Of a stretch of 64,000 nt of DNA, positions 11,600 to 23,635 are shown one piece after another. Origin of the DNA: Muscardinus avellanarius (taxonomy: Eukaryota; Chordata; Mammalia; Rodentia; Gliridae); assembly GCA_963383645.1 (NCBI GenBank), contig OY726565.1, forward strand, positions 25,170,466 through 25,234,465. The letters run 5' to 3'. The notes beneath the pieces were generated by a model. That model did not search any database. It saw only the letters and a program-made list of their open reading frames with translations, and was not told the origin of the DNA. Made by a program: the position numbers and the translations under genes. Numbering within the stretch: position 1 is the stretch's first letter; the number at the start of each line of letters is the position of its first letter.

Positions 11600-13149
11600 A
11601 AAAAAATTTCAAGAGTTAAAAGTTTAATTATATGTTATTTTTCATGTTCCAAATATAATAAGAGATTAAACAGGATTGTGGTCTAGTTTTTGATAATGTA
11701 AATTAACCTTAAGTTTAAGAAAAGAGTGAAGAGGATATTCGATGACATTTTCAACAAATGACAATTTAGTCTTGACATGTTGCAGTTCTCAGAGTCCCTG
11801 TCTGGTGAGTGTTTTATAGGTGAAAATAAATTTTCCTGTGATTGTTTTCTTAGAAACAATGCAAAAATGAACCACCCATCATTCTTTCATACACACCATG
11901 AGATTCGATCCATAGTGTCTTTACAAGATTTTATGTCCTTGGTTATTTAACCCTTACGTGCCTCCTTTCAACAAACATTTGAAAACTGTATGATTGTACC
12001 AGGTCCTCTGAACACTACTGAAAATGTAGCAGATGTAGTTCAAGTCCTCAGCACTTGCAAAGGCAAGTCAGAGGCAGGTACAGAACGCCTGGGAGAGGCA
12101 GAGAAGCAGATATTGTCAACGAAGCCCAGACTGCTTTGTGCTACTCAGAGGCAGGAAAGGGTTGGTTTGGCAGGAAGAGGGCCGGAGAAGAATCGTGTTA
12201 TAAATAACACCCGAAATAAGCCTTGAATGATTGGCAGGATTTTAATTCCATTTACATTTCAACTGTTGAAATCAACAAGCCAAGACATGCTCATTCTGGG
12301 TTACAAGTCATTAAATCTGTTTAATGACTCGGTTGAGTAAAACGAACACTTCATATTATCACTATATATGTATGCATGTATTGCTTTTCTTACTAAATGT
12401 TCAACTCCAGGAGTTCCACATTCAATCTATTGTTGTATACTTTGCAGTCTTTAGCCAAAGAGGCATTGAAAAATGTATGTTGAAGGAGTGGTTTAATTAA
12501 TATCTGCTTCTTAGCAAAATCACTAGATTCAGTTTAAATGGTTTAAGTTGCATATTAACTTTTACCTGGAAGATTTTTGCTGGAAATGATTGAAAACACT
12601 ACTTAAAAACTCAATTTCTTGGCTGTTTTAAGACTCTTGATTTATTGGTAGGCCAGAGATAAAACACCATGCTTTTTCATGTTTGTTATATTTTTATTAC
12701 AACGATAATCATGTTTGTTATAGAAACTTAATATATTGCAGATAAGCAAAAGGAAGAATTCAAAATCTCCATAATCCTAACCCAGAAATAACCGCGGTTA
12801 CTGTTTTAAGAAGAATTTATGATACAAAGTCTACATGCACTTTTGTAAGCTTTTAATACACATGACTAATTTGCTCTATGAAGAAACTGAAATATTTTAT
12901 ACTCTGTCTAGAGGTGCTAAAAATGATCTTCACTTATTCCAGGAGCAGGTATAACCACTAATATTAATCCTAGCAGTATGGATAGAGAAAATGGGTTTCT
13001 TTCTAAATGTCCATTTCTTTGCATGCTAATTAAATTGAATATTTTCATGAATTATTGACCTTTTACATTTCCTTTGTAGGTTGTCTTTTCTTTTTTCTCG
13101 CGTACGTTTCTATGAAGGTATTTCGTTCTCCATCTCTCCTTGGGAATAA

Positions 13150-13150
13150 A

Positions 13151-13228
<78 letters not shown>
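13150..13228. repeat. (AT)n(GT)n compound microsatellite
   Basis: About 35 bases of AT then about 43 of TG form the tail region of an inverted SINE. Confidence 0.97.
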
Positions 13229-13234
<6 letters not shown>

Positions 13235-13419
13235 GTACTGGGGTTCCTGGAAGCCCTTCTACCTCCGGGCTACACTCCCAGACCTATTTTTAATATATTT
13301 TTAAAATTGGAAACAGGGTCTCTTAAGCCAGCGCGGCTGGCTTCGAACCTGCGCAATTGATCCTCCTGTCTCTGCCTCCCAAGCGCGGGGATTACAAGCG
13401 TGCGCCACTACGCCCAGCT
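13229..13419 (-). mobile_element. B1/ID SINE, short young form
   Basis: Carries the rewritten right arm (gggttcctggaagccc) and the short middle (cttaagccagcgcggctggc). CpGs are well preserved. Target duplication ctctccttg at 13133 and after the element. Confidence 0.9.
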
Positions 13420-13424
13420 CTCCT

Positions 13425-14397
13425 TGAATTATATTTGAGAACCGAGTGGATATTGGTAAACAGTTTTTCTAGCCAGTCACTTCTGTTTCATCAGATTTCC
13501 TTTCAGCATTACTTATCCCTGGAAGAGGGTGTAATAAACTAAGCAAAAGTCACATCTGTGGCCCTCTCCTCTTCTCGTTTCTAAACTGAGGGAATCATCA
13601 CGAGCTAGAATTTCTTCCAGGAATGGAAGCAAATATAAAAAGAACTAGTGGCATATTAGTTTCTCTATTAGAAGAATGTTCAGAAACAATGATAAAACCA
13701 GGATTTGGAATTAAAAGGTGCCCTAACCCACTTTTGACAATTACCAAGAATTTAGAACTACTAAGAACTTTTTTCTGTTTTACTATTATCCTAAGTAGAA
13801 CTAGCCTACAAACAAATATATAATGGGAATTGTATACTAGCGATGAGAAGCCAGAGATGGTAATTAGAGTTAACAGTAACGTCTCTTATCCTCTACTGAG
13901 GCTGTGAAGTGTGTCCATGAGATACGTATGGGAGTCATGTATGGCTGTGCCCTGGAAAGCCAATAAAGAATGAACACTTTTATGATTTGGCAACTAAGAA
14001 GTTAGCTGGGGGCAATGCTGAAATTCTTTCTTCTTGGAAAAATGGAAACTATGAAGCAGAGGAAAGTGAAAGAAATTACAAGGGAAAAGAAAAGCAACAT
14101 GGTTGAGAATATAGAAGTACAGAAAAAAGAAAAAAGAAAAAGTACAAAACAGAAAAGCGTGAGAAAATGAGGCTTAGAGGACATGCATTCTTTAAATTTA
14201 TTATATCTAAATTACCCAAATATGGTGTATTGTTTATTTAAAATTATTCAATTTATGTTAAGTGGGGCATTATAAACATGGAACCATTTTTTTAAACTTT
14301 AAATGGAATTTATCCCTCATATGAGATAAAAGTTAACTATGTCTTTCTTGTGCCTAAATGTTGAAAGCAGTTTGTGCTTTGAGATCTTTTAAGTTTC

Positions 14398-14449
<52 letters not shown>

Positions 14450-15900
14450 CTAAATTGAGTGGAAGCTGTTTGTAGGGATTTAGAGACCTGTCAGATTCCC
14501 CTGGTACCTTCAGGTATTTGTACATCAGTGGCAGTTGTTAGAAGCAAGGAAAAGTCTGATCACTTGTAATTGTGTTTGCCTTAGGTACTTCCTTCTTGAA
14601 GTCACTTAGAAATTCAATAAAAAGAATTGGGTAAAGAACCGAAACCTAGAGATACACAACAGCTCATGATCATGAAACCAGCCTAAAACTAAACTGTTTC
14701 CTGAAAGAAAGATAGTGAAACCTTATTGGTCTAGGAATGTTGATGTATCTAGGAACAGAGAAAGAAGCAGATAATAATAATTTAAAATTTACTTATTAAT
14801 TTCTCACTCTCTTTCAAAACCTTGTTTAGTTCTATATTATAAACAGGAAAAGAAGCATTTTGAGATAGAAACAGAAATATGTTTTGTTCTTCTTACATGC
14901 CCTAAAGATTATGATATTATTGAAATGTTTACTAAGTAATACTAAAAATTGATTTGTTTGAATGAAAACACAAATAACTTCCTGTTAGGTAGTTTTAAAG
15001 CCTTATTTTAAGTAGAACCAATCAATTAAATGCAAATAGATGGGTTTAATAATCTGTGAAAACTAACCCTGGATGTTCAACTCAGTAACATATAAGTATG
15101 TACAACATAGTTGCTGAGAGAAACACTTTGAATAGGGACAATACTTTACAAAATGGAGAATAAAAGTTTGTGAATGGCGTTTTGAACTGGCCATTGTGGC
15201 CGCGTCATTGGTGGTAAGCGCTCTCCCTGGCATCATTCCAACGCCAGCCAAGAACTAGGGATGAAAATCATACGAGAAGGAACGGACCAGGCACTTTTAA
15301 ATCCTGACACATGAACTCGGTTTGTATTGTGAATCCAGTGCTAAAACTGCAAGTATTTTAATTAGAATCAAAAGCAGGTTTAGAAGCCAGTAGTTGACAC
15401 TGATTCTCTCCAATGAAGTGAAAATGAGCTATATTTAAATTTTTTCATAACATTTTTATTTCTTGCCAACCTAATTTTACTTGTTCTCTGATTTGTGAAT
15501 TCTGATATGTGAAGCTTACTTCTATGATTCTAAGGCAACTAAAGCTTAGTGAATTTCACCACTAGGAATCAATAATATAACTTATTTTCCCATTGTGGCA
15601 ACATTGAACTAAGAAAGAGTAAACCAAATTTTCCTAATGCCTGGCTCACATTTTTGAATTCTCTATATTTTATTTTTATCACACCGCACACATGTATATG
15701 AATGTATATGAATGTATATAGTCCTATGAGTACACACATATAAAATATTTATATACTCGCGCATACACCTACAGACACAGAGATTTGCACAAGAATGCTA
15801 CCTTCACATATTCAAAGGGATCTCAAAGAATTTGAAGACGAAGTTATGATATTTAAAACTCCTAAGATACTTTTGTGGATTCTGAGACAAACCAAGCCAC
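13425..15900. other. Unique AT-rich sequence upstream of the promoter
   Basis: Apart from an AC repeat I recognise nothing here. A small CpG-containing patch at 15170-15250 (ggccgcgtcattggtgg, then gcgctctccctgg) stands out against the AT-rich background and could be a conserved regulatory element; this is speculative. Confidence 0.4.
14402..14446. repeat. (AC)n microsatellite
   Basis: About 22 AC units in unique sequence, not attached to a recognisable SINE. Confidence 0.98.
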
Positions 15901-15953
15901 ATAAGCCTCTACACATGGGCGTGCTATGAAACCAGCGGGCAGACGCTTCGCTT

Positions 15954-15960
15954 TATATAA
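15954..15960 (+). promoter_or_regulatory. COL19A1: TATA box candidate (TATATAA)
   Basis: TATATAA sits at the AT-rich to GC-rich boundary on the strand of COL19A1. A start site about 25-35 bases downstream would fall near 15985, at the opening of the CpG island. A TATA motif at the very edge of a CpG island suggests a focused start site, but this is inferred from position only. Confidence 0.5.
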
Positions 15961-15984
15961 ACTCCCCACATAAAAGTGAAACAC

Positions 15985-16275
15985 AAGCGACGCCCTCTCC
16001 GCTGCACGGGCAGGGAGGGAGCCAGTGTCTGCCGAGGGTGCGCGCACCCCCTGAGGCTTCGGGATCGGAGGCGCGATCTTCCGCGGCCCTCGCCGCCGGC
16101 TCGGCATCGCTCCGCGGACCTGCGAGGCGCCGTCCCGCCCCGCGCCGCGGTGCTGGCGGAGACCTGCGCGGAGTCGCGGGGCCGGCCGCGAGCCCCGTGC
16201 TCCCGAGTGGGAGCCCCGTGCTCCCGAGTGGGAGCACCCGGCGGGCGGCGGCGCTCCGGGCGGGCGAGCGTGCAG
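15985..16275 (+). other. COL19A1: Putative COL19A1 exon 1 (non-coding 5' UTR)
   Basis: The right edge is a strong donor, CAG/GTGAGC, with the last exon base at 16275. The left edge is inferred from the TATA motif and may be off by tens of bases. I find no ATG between 15985 and 16275, so the exon would be purely 5' leader. It contains a perfect two-copy tandem duplication of about 21-22 bases around 16190-16235. It would be spliced to exon 2 at 28723 across an intron of about 12.4 kb. Other donors in the island cannot be excluded. Confidence 0.5.
16190..16235. repeat. Two-copy tandem duplication, unit about 21-22 bp
   Basis: The unit gccccgtgctcccgagtggg occurs twice back to back inside the inferred exon 1. 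Confidence 0.85.
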
Positions 16276-16689
16276 GTGAGCGCGGTCCTGCCCTTCCCGG
16301 CGGGCGGGGGCCCCCGGGCGCCCCCGGAGAGCCTACCTGCGGCTGGGTGGGATGCGGGGCCCGCGCTGCCCGGTCCTGGGGGGCGTCTGGCTCCGCGAGG
16401 CTGATGCGGGGGGAAACGGACGCCAAATACTAAGGGGCAGCGATCCGCGCGGGCTAGACCCGCAGCACGGAAAACTCGACCCCAGTCGGCGCTTTATTCC
16501 GGCCGGGCGGAGGCGGGGGCTGCGGTCCGACCCGCCTGGCTCCTCGGCTGCAGCGGCGGCGGCTCGGGGCCGGGGTCCCGGGGCCGGGGGTCCCGGGCTC
16601 AGCCCCAGCCCCGCCCCCCCCCCCCTGGTGCCCAGTCGCCCTGCAGCGAGCGCCGCGGGCCGGACCCAGGCCAAGGCCGCCGGTCTCCG

Positions 16690-16880
16690 TCATCCCCTCG
16701 GTCCTCCCCCGTCCTATCGCCCCTCTGTCCTGACCTCCCCTCCTCCCTCCATCCTCCCCGCCGTCCTCCCTTCGGTCCTCCGCCCCGACCTGTCCCCCTC
16801 CGTCCGTCGCCCTCCGACCTGTCCTCCCCTCCTCCCTTCATCCTCCCCTGCGTCCTCCCCTGCGTCCTCCCCTCGGTCAT
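16690..16880. repeat. Imperfect pyrimidine-rich repeat (tcctccc-type units)
   Basis: Loosely repeated units such as gtcctcccctgc and ccctcc with strong C/T bias on the + strand lie inside the CpG island, within inferred intron 1. Two adjacent units near 16845-16870 are identical. Confidence 0.7.
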
Positions 16881-17061
16881 CCGCGGGCAGGGCGGGCGCG
16901 GGGTCGGGGCCGGGCAGGAGGCTGCACGCGCCGCCGGCCGGGGCTGCGGGGTCCTGAAGAAGTTTGTTGGCCCGGAACCAGCAGCCATCCGCACGCCCGC
17001 CCGCTGGAAGCCCGCGGCGCCGAAGCGAAAGCTGCCCCGCCAGGGCGTGCGGGGGGCCGCA

Positions 17062-17155
17062 GGGCGAGGGCGAGGGCGAGGGCGAGGGCGAGGGCGAGGG
17101 CGAGGGCGAGGGCGAGGGCGAGGGCGAGGGCCAGGGCGAGGGCCAGGGCCAGGGC
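17062..17155 (+). repeat. (GGGCGA)n hexamer array, G-rich on + strand
   Basis: About eleven uninterrupted GGGCGA units are followed by GGGCCA variants. With four or more GGG runs at three-base spacing, the + strand (the transcribed RNA of intron 1) can form G-quadruplexes. It reads as Gly-Glu and Gly-Arg dipeptide runs in + frames and Pro-Ser runs on the other strand; this explains the long frames here. Confidence 0.95.
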
Positions 17156-17637
17156 TGCCGGAGGGTTCCTGGACCGAGTGCAGGCTTCGGGCGACCTTGC
17201 ACTGGGGTGGAAAAGACCCGGTGCGGGAGGCAGGATGCTGAAAATGCGCGGACCTCTAATAGAACAGTCTCAGGAATTTCGGCACGGGTGACCGGAGCGC
17301 TGGAGTGGAAGGGTAACAGTAACAAATCGTACAGCCCCCGCCCCCTTCCCCAATTCCAGGTCTTGCTTGGAGGGGAAGTCCGAGAAAAAGCTGTGCAGAT
17401 GGCAGGGGCTCCTGAGAGGGCTTTCATCGGCCCAATTTTGGAGGGGGTAAAACAAAGGCCATCCATACCTACCTCCTCACTATTGAGAAAAGACAGCTAG
17501 ACAACAAGAACACCTGTCCTGCACAAACCAAGGGCTACCCCTTTAAGTGCTACCCAATCTTTAAGAGATTAAAGGAAAACCCTTGCTAATGTACAAGGTC
17601 TTTCAGGGCCTTCTAGCTGGTAGATAAGGGAAACCTA

Positions 17638-17846
17638 GGAGCCAGGCCTGGTGGTGCAGGTCTGTAATCCAAGTACGGGGGAGCTGGAATAAAAGGATGG
17701 CAGTTTCAAAGCCAGCCTCAGCACTTTAGTGACCCTTCAGAAACTTACCGAGACCCTGTTTCACAAATAAATAAAATTAAATAAATAAGTAGTGCTGGGG
17801 TGTAGCTCCTAGGTAGATACTCCTGGGTTCAACCCCAAGTACTAAA
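17638..17846 (+). mobile_element. B1/ID SINE (older form)
   Basis: From 'agccaggcctggtggtgc' to 'caaccccaagtact' with an extended A-rich linker. Confidence 0.85.
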
Positions 17847-17849
17847 ACA

Positions 17850-20800
17850 AAACCCTATGGGGTCCTAAATAGAGAGATTTTTGATATTCACCTGCAGGGG
17901 AAATACTGAAATGTTCTGGGGTTATTGCCTTCAGGATGGGGACTGACTGAGTTCTTAAGGTGGGAATATCTCTTTAGGGCAGGAAAAAGGTAGGCCCTGG
18001 GGTATAAAATTCTCCCCCATAGGGGGTAGAAAATGGAGATAGTAACCCACAGATGCTTCTTCAATGAGGTTTTGTCCATACTGATATCTCAAATTATTAA
18101 GAAAAAAAAATGAGGTTGCCTGGAGGAGGGGGAGGAGAGGGTGTGGGAATAAAGCAGGAGGATGAGCCTGGCGTGGACAGGTGAGAAATAGCAAGACAGT
18201 GAAAGAAAACCAAGTTCTGATCTTTGCCTCTGAACTGTTGTTACAAGAGGGAATAGTCCCAAACAGAAACCCGTGGTATTCTCTAAAAATGGAAAATTTC
18301 CATCTACTCTTTGGTCCTCCAGCTTAATCTCTCCTGTTGCAATTTTAGTTCATTTTCTGAGACGAGCAGAAATGCTCAGTGGGTACAGAGTGGATGGTTC
18401 CAGGGCAGAAGAAGGTATAGAGAAGGGAACTATGGTGCCCGGGCTTATTTGTATCATATATACAAGTTCACATGAAGAACAGAAATGCCAGGGGCAGGGC
18501 TAAGGGAATGCTAATATATATATCCCTAAAAGGATGCTAGCATTAAAAATAAAAAACAGAATGGTAGCTCGAGGCAGGCCACATTGAGGACATATATCTT
18601 ATACAGGAGGAGAGCTGCAGAGTTAAGGCTCAGCAGAAGAGATCACTCAGGAAGAACAGTCTGCCAGAAGGAATGACCTGTGGAAGCTTAGCGGTGGGAG
18701 CAGGCAGTCCTGTGCCTGGTGAGACAGAGAATCCAAGCTGGGGAAACGTGAGATGCGGAGAGTAGATGCACCTGCCAGGGTGAGGTGGGGGAGGGAAGGC
18801 TAAGAGGAGCTGAGTGAGTTGGGTGCTGGTGTGCGTGTCAAGAGTAAGACGGTGAGGTGAGGTTTGGTGGGAAGATGGTGAGCACAGGCGCACCAGCAGG
18901 CCTGCCTTAACCATACATGGCGGTGAATTGAGAGAAAAAAGAGAGGTTGGACTGCCAAGCAGGCATTTATGCCTAGTGTTTCATCATAATATTCATAAAT
19001 GCCCTTTCATTCTCATATGTATGACATTTAAGTTGGTTTGTTCTGATAGTGTATGGACCCTACTACAGCTTCACTAAAGATAGCCTCCAGATCGGTGCAA
19101 GAACAGATGTGTAACGCCTGCTGACTTGCTTATTTCCACAAAGCCGCACTCGTGACAGTGCAGTGAGCTTCTTGGTTGAGTTCTGTACGGGCACATTGGA
19201 GGGTAGTCAAGGTGTGAGTTAGCACTTCACCTCTGTCCCAATCACATAGCATCTCCCTTTATAAAGAGTACTCTGAAAGTGCGGCTTCTTCTACTCACTT
19301 TACAAGGCAGTTTACTTTTTTGCAAGTTGAAATGTGTTACTCACTTATTCCTTTCCCGTCTTCTCTTCTTCCTCTTTTTACACTTGTCTTGCCGTGTTCT
19401 TTTCTATCTTGATATTGGCTGTAATGCTTTGGCCCTTTGCCTGTACAAAATTTCAAAGATGCAGGGTGACCATCATAAAACATTAAGTGGGATAACAGTA
19501 AAATTACTCATGTTCCAAGGGTAAATAGATTTGATTTGGTTTACCAGAAAGCTTGCAGTGAGAGGGCCCTGACATTTTACCTAGCAAGCCTACCATCTCA
19601 TCATTCTATCGACTTATTTTGCCCTCCTCTTCTTCCTATTGTGTATCTCTCAAAGACTGTTGACCTTTGTCCTCCCTAACCATGGGGACACCAGGCACTG
19701 CCCCTACTTGACTCCCTGCTGGATCCCCAGTGACTGGCACATAGCGGGAACATTGTCCTATCAATGGAAAAAAGATCAAGGCTTCCTGCTTCTACTTTCT
19801 GTACTTTCTGGTGTTTACTATACACAAATATACATTGATACGGAGTAATTTTTTAAAAGTCAATTCAAATGTTCTTAGTTTGATCATTTCTTAGTGTTCA
19901 AGACTGTCAGTGCTGAGTGAACTCACAGCTAGGACTTTGGCACTTTGTAGTAACGAGAAGGAATTGTCTAGGTTCTGGCCAGAATCTTGATAGGAAATAG
20001 TTGCATATTTAAGAGGAACTGTATGTGGAGGTGATCGGCCTGTTCAATATCCTGCTAGTAAGCCTCATGGGATAATAGCAAAAGCTTGAATCCCAGACTC
20101 TGGGATCTCTCTGTGAGCTTTAGTGTTTTCTCTTTGTAGAAAGGAAACCTGAAATCTAACTTTGGTACAGCCCTAGGCCCAGGCAAGAGAGTCTACGTTC
20201 TGTGCCCTGAAATTTAGAAGACTTTAATATGATGCGGCCTTTCTTTGGATGTGCGCCTGCCCTCAGGGTTAGGAGTCCACACAGAGCTAAAGGGCCTGCC
20301 TACACCACACCAAGCTTCTAGACCAGAGTCTAGGTACTTAAGATCCTGAAATCCCCTGATTGAATAACCCTTATTTTTCTGGGGGAGCCTAGAGGACCTC
20401 ATCTTTGAGTCCATAATTCCAGGGACATACAAAGATGCTTGTGTGGATGTGCCTGGGCCCAAGGACTGGCTGAGAGGTGGCTGTTTACAGGTATCATAAG
20501 AACTTAGACTTATTTTCAGGTTCATATATGTATGGGTGACAACCTCATGCTGAGGATGAAGCCAGAAATGGAAAAAAGTGAAGGATAATATTTGGTCTAG
20601 ACTAGAGGCTCATGCCTCAGAGCCTGCAGACACTGTGTAATTCTAAACTTGACCTGGACTTTCAGGTCTTTGTAAAGGGTTTGTTCAAGTAAGAGGAGAA
20701 AAAAAACATTTTTATCATTGTTGATACCTTTATTTATAGCTTTCAAATATTTAAACATGTGGTATGTGGGTCTCTTACCTAAACTCTGCTTGCCTCTCAA

Positions 20801-21515
20801 GCCATTATGATTATTAAAATAAAGTGCCATATATACAATGAATTCTTCTTCTAAAATGAGACCATATGGTACCGATATTTCTCATAGCCTTCTTAAAAAT
20901 GTATTGTGAGACATCTTTGTGCAAGTTTAGCAGAAAGTGACTTGAGGGCCTCAAGAAACTTCAGCATCCACATATGTATATCTCCAGTTCTATATCAGTC
21001 ACTCCAATAGGAAAACACTGAAGAACTATATTAAAGTTTAGTTGTATCTGGGAAGACCAACACACTAAATTGTGACAAAATTGGCCTGAATTCATTTATA
21101 AAACTTGTTTGATAATCACCTAGCTGGGACCTGAGTGGATAGGATAGAAACTTGTCAAGTTTTTATGAGGAAGTTTGTGGAGAAAGCTAAGAATTGAAAA
21201 ATCCAGGGAATAGATACCAGAGGTACATCTGGGGCAGCAAAAGCAGCTGAAGACCGCAGGTACTGGGGAGGGTGAGAAAGGCCAGGAAAAGAGGTTCAGA
21301 GACCACAGGGAAGGTTCACTCTTGGCCATTTTGTTGGAATCAACCCTGAAATTACCTACTACAGAAGTTAAGATCTGGAAAATGTATTTTTAAGTGTAGA
21401 AAAGATTTATTTTGAGACCTTGATGAAAAGTTTTTCAAATGTTCCTAGCTGAATGGAGTATATTTTCATTTAACCAGAATGTGGTAATAATAACTTCAAG
21501 TAGGAAAGACATTTT
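17850..21515. other. Intron 1 stretch without recognised genes
   Basis: Mostly unique sequence. A moderately G-rich part at 18620-18900 contains repeated gagg/gtgag motifs but no exon with both splice sites. No transposon except the weak L2-like stretch. Confidence 0.5.
19580..19760 (+). mobile_element. L2-like 3' fragment (weak)
   Basis: The text 'gatccccagtgactggcacatagcgg' near 19720-19745 and the preceding pyrimidine-rich part resemble an L2 3' end. Weak. Confidence 0.4.
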
Positions 21516-21532
21516 AGAAATATACAGAGAAG

Positions 21533-21735
21533 TCAGGCGTGGTGGTGCATGCTCGTAATCCCCGCGCTTGGGAGGCTGAGACAGGAGGATCGCACAGGTT
21601 CGAAGCCAGCCTCAGCTACTAAGTGAGGCTCTCAGCAACTTAGTGAGACCCTGTTTCCAAATAAAATAGAAAATAGGTCTGGGAGTATAGCCTGGAGGTA
21701 GAAAGCCTCTGGGTTCCACCCCCACTACCCCCCCC
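21533..21735 (+). mobile_element. B1/ID SINE (intermediate form)
   Basis: Retains the longer middle (cagctactaagtgaggctct) with the newer 'ggtctgggagtatagcctgg' right arm and a late 'gcctctgggttccac'. Target duplication agaaatatacagaga / agaaatatacagaaa at 21516 and 21743. Confidence 0.92.
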
Positions 21736-21879
21736 CAAAAAAAGAAATATACAGAAAGAAATTTTCATGTTAATGACTCTTGAAGTATAAAAGAAGTATA
21801 AAATATTATTTCTATTGTTTAAAAATAGGCATATTTTACTGTATCTCAGGATTTGAAAATTGGCAATCTCTTTTATTGG

Positions 21880-21951
21880 TATATATATATATTATTATAC
21901 TGCATAGTAGTGAGATTAGTTGTGACATATTTGCACATGTACCTATAATTA

Positions 21952-21982
<31 letters not shown>

Positions 21983-22605
21983 GTGGTACTGGGGGTGGAA
22001 CCCAGAGGCTTTCTACCTCCGGGCTATACTCCCAGACCTTTTTTATATTTTATTTGGAAACAGGGTCTCACTAAGTTACTGAGAGCCTCACTAAGTAGCT
22101 GAGGTTGGCTTCAAACCCATGCGATCCTCCTGTCTCAGCCTCCCAAGGGCAGGGATTACAAGCATGCGCCACCACGCCTGGCTTGTACCTATAATAATTT
22201 AGTCAATTTCAATCCCCAGTACTCCTCTTTACACCCTCCCCCTTCCCTCTGGTCTCACCCTGTCTCACTGATCTCTTTTATATTTAACAAGATTCTTTGT
22301 ATTTTCTTCTCTAGCTTTCACATATGAGCAGAAACATGCAGCCCTTGGTTTTCTGAGTCTGGTTTATTTTACTTAACATGATGATCTCCAGTTCCATTCA
22401 TTTTCCTGCAAGTGATATAATTTTGTTCTTTATTACTAGTAAAACTCCATATGTAAAATTAATTTTCCTTATTTACTCATCTATTGATAGAAACTTAGAC
22501 TAATTCCATACCTTGGCATTGTGAATTGATTTGCTCTAAACATGGACATGAGTGTATCTCTATAGTTTGCTGACTTTAGTTCTTTTGGATAGATACCAGG
22601 CAGTC
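21880..22605 (-). mobile_element. Antisense L1 3' end, split by a SINE
   Basis: Inverted L1 3' UTR and ORF2 end: 'attagttgtgacatatttgc', then after the SINE 'ctagctttcacatatgagca' and 'ctccagttccattcattttc'. The SINE at 21951-22183 interrupts it, with a clear target duplication. Confidence 0.8.
21951..22183 (-). mobile_element. B1/ID SINE inserted in L1 (intermediate form)
   Basis: Flanked by tgtacctataat at 21938 and 22184. Inverted from 'ggtggtactgggggtgg' to 'ccaccacgcctggc'. Confidence 0.93.
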
Positions 22606-22629
22606 TCTTTTTGAAAATTCTACAAATAT

Positions 22630-23520
22630 CTACAGTGTCTCCATTCTTCCAGGTAATATGCTGGGCCTCCTGGATATAGTGACAGATGAGATAGATACAG
22701 TCCTATCTTCATGGAGACTTGGAGTTGAGTGAGGGCAATAAACTTATGTACACAGATAGTTGGAACTCCAAAATAATGGAGCAAAGACACATTTTTATCA
22801 TATAAGTTGGCTTTTCTACCTAATAAAATTTAAATTAAAAAATAAAAGACAAACAGGACCCAGAATGTTCCAGAATAAGGAAGTAGCATACACAAAAACC
22901 TTGAGGTTGAAAAGAACCTGAGAGTTTGAGAACAGGCTATCAGTGAAGAGTGTGATACCAGGGGATGCTGGAGAGGTGGGGAAGGGGTCAAATTATTTGG
23001 GGCTTTTGGGACATAGGTAGAACTTTGAGTTACATTTAATGTGCAGTGGGAAATCATTAAAGGTTTTAAGCAGGGAAGTAACACTATCTGACTTTTGCTT
23101 TAAGAAAGTTTTTCCAGTGTGTAGAGAATAGATTTTTCCAAGAGTCAGTAATGAATAAGAAAAAACAGGAACCTACTAAGGGTTTTATCCCAATATAAGC
23201 TAAATTAACCTAATTATATTGATAGTAGCAGAAGAATTTCAAGAAATGGACAGATTAGAAATGTGTTCGGATGTGGGAGATGGAGATTAAAAAAAAGAAC
23301 AGGAGAATCACTTTAGTGCTTAGGTTCTGGTTTAAGCATTTTTATGGGTTGTAATTATTGGAACTGTAAAGATCATGAGAGGAATAAATTGTGGATGGGA
23401 ATCAAGAGGTTAGATTATTAAGCTATCTGTGCAATATTCTAAGAGAGACTACTGACTAGGCAGCTGGATACAAAGTCTAAAGTTCAGATCAAAGGTCTAG
23501 ATTGGAGATGTACATTTTAG
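22630..23520 (+). mobile_element. Ancient interspersed repeat (family not named)
   Basis: Segments such as 'catggagacttgg', 'gggaaatcattaaaggtttt', 'aagcagggaagtaacacta' follow a widespread old mammalian repeat also seen at 56450 and 61870. I do not assign a family name. Confidence 0.4.
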
Positions 23521-23635
23521 GTTCATATTTTACAGATACCATTTAAAGCCAAGAGAATGGCGAGTCACCTAGAAAAACAACTCAAAGAGAGAGGAGAAAA
23601 GGGCCCATAGATCCCAATATAAAGAAGTCAGGAAA

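Larger units (their letters stand above)
15940..17330. promoter_or_regulatory. COL19A1: CpG island, probable COL19A1 promoter region
   Basis: This is the only long GC-rich, CpG-dense stretch in the window; flanking DNA is AT-rich and CpG-poor. It contains several GC-box-like gggcgg motifs (for example around 16250-16265), a TATA motif at its left edge, a plausible exon 1 donor, a pyrimidine-rich imperfect repeat (16690-16880) and a GGGCGA hexamer array (17062-17155). It lies about 12.4 kb upstream of the first coding exon of COL19A1 on the same strand, as expected for a promoter with a non-coding first exon. Many open frames cross it on both strands, but they are explained by high GC content and simple repeats and I do not call them genes. 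Confidence 0.85.

Noticed and set aside
11990..12226. 78-codon open frame in unique sequence
   Set aside because: No homology recognised, no splice or promoter context, and part overlaps an old repeat-like stretch.
15940..17330. Bidirectional promoter shared with LMBRD1, the upstream neighbour of COL19A1 in human
   Set aside because: I looked for the LMBRD1 N-terminus on the minus strand and found none; the gene is expected farther upstream, outside the window.
16964..17500. 178-codon open frame with Gly-Glu repeats, and other long frames on both strands of the CpG island
   Set aside because: High GC content and the GGGCGA array remove stop codons in all frames. No homology, and the frames overlap one another.
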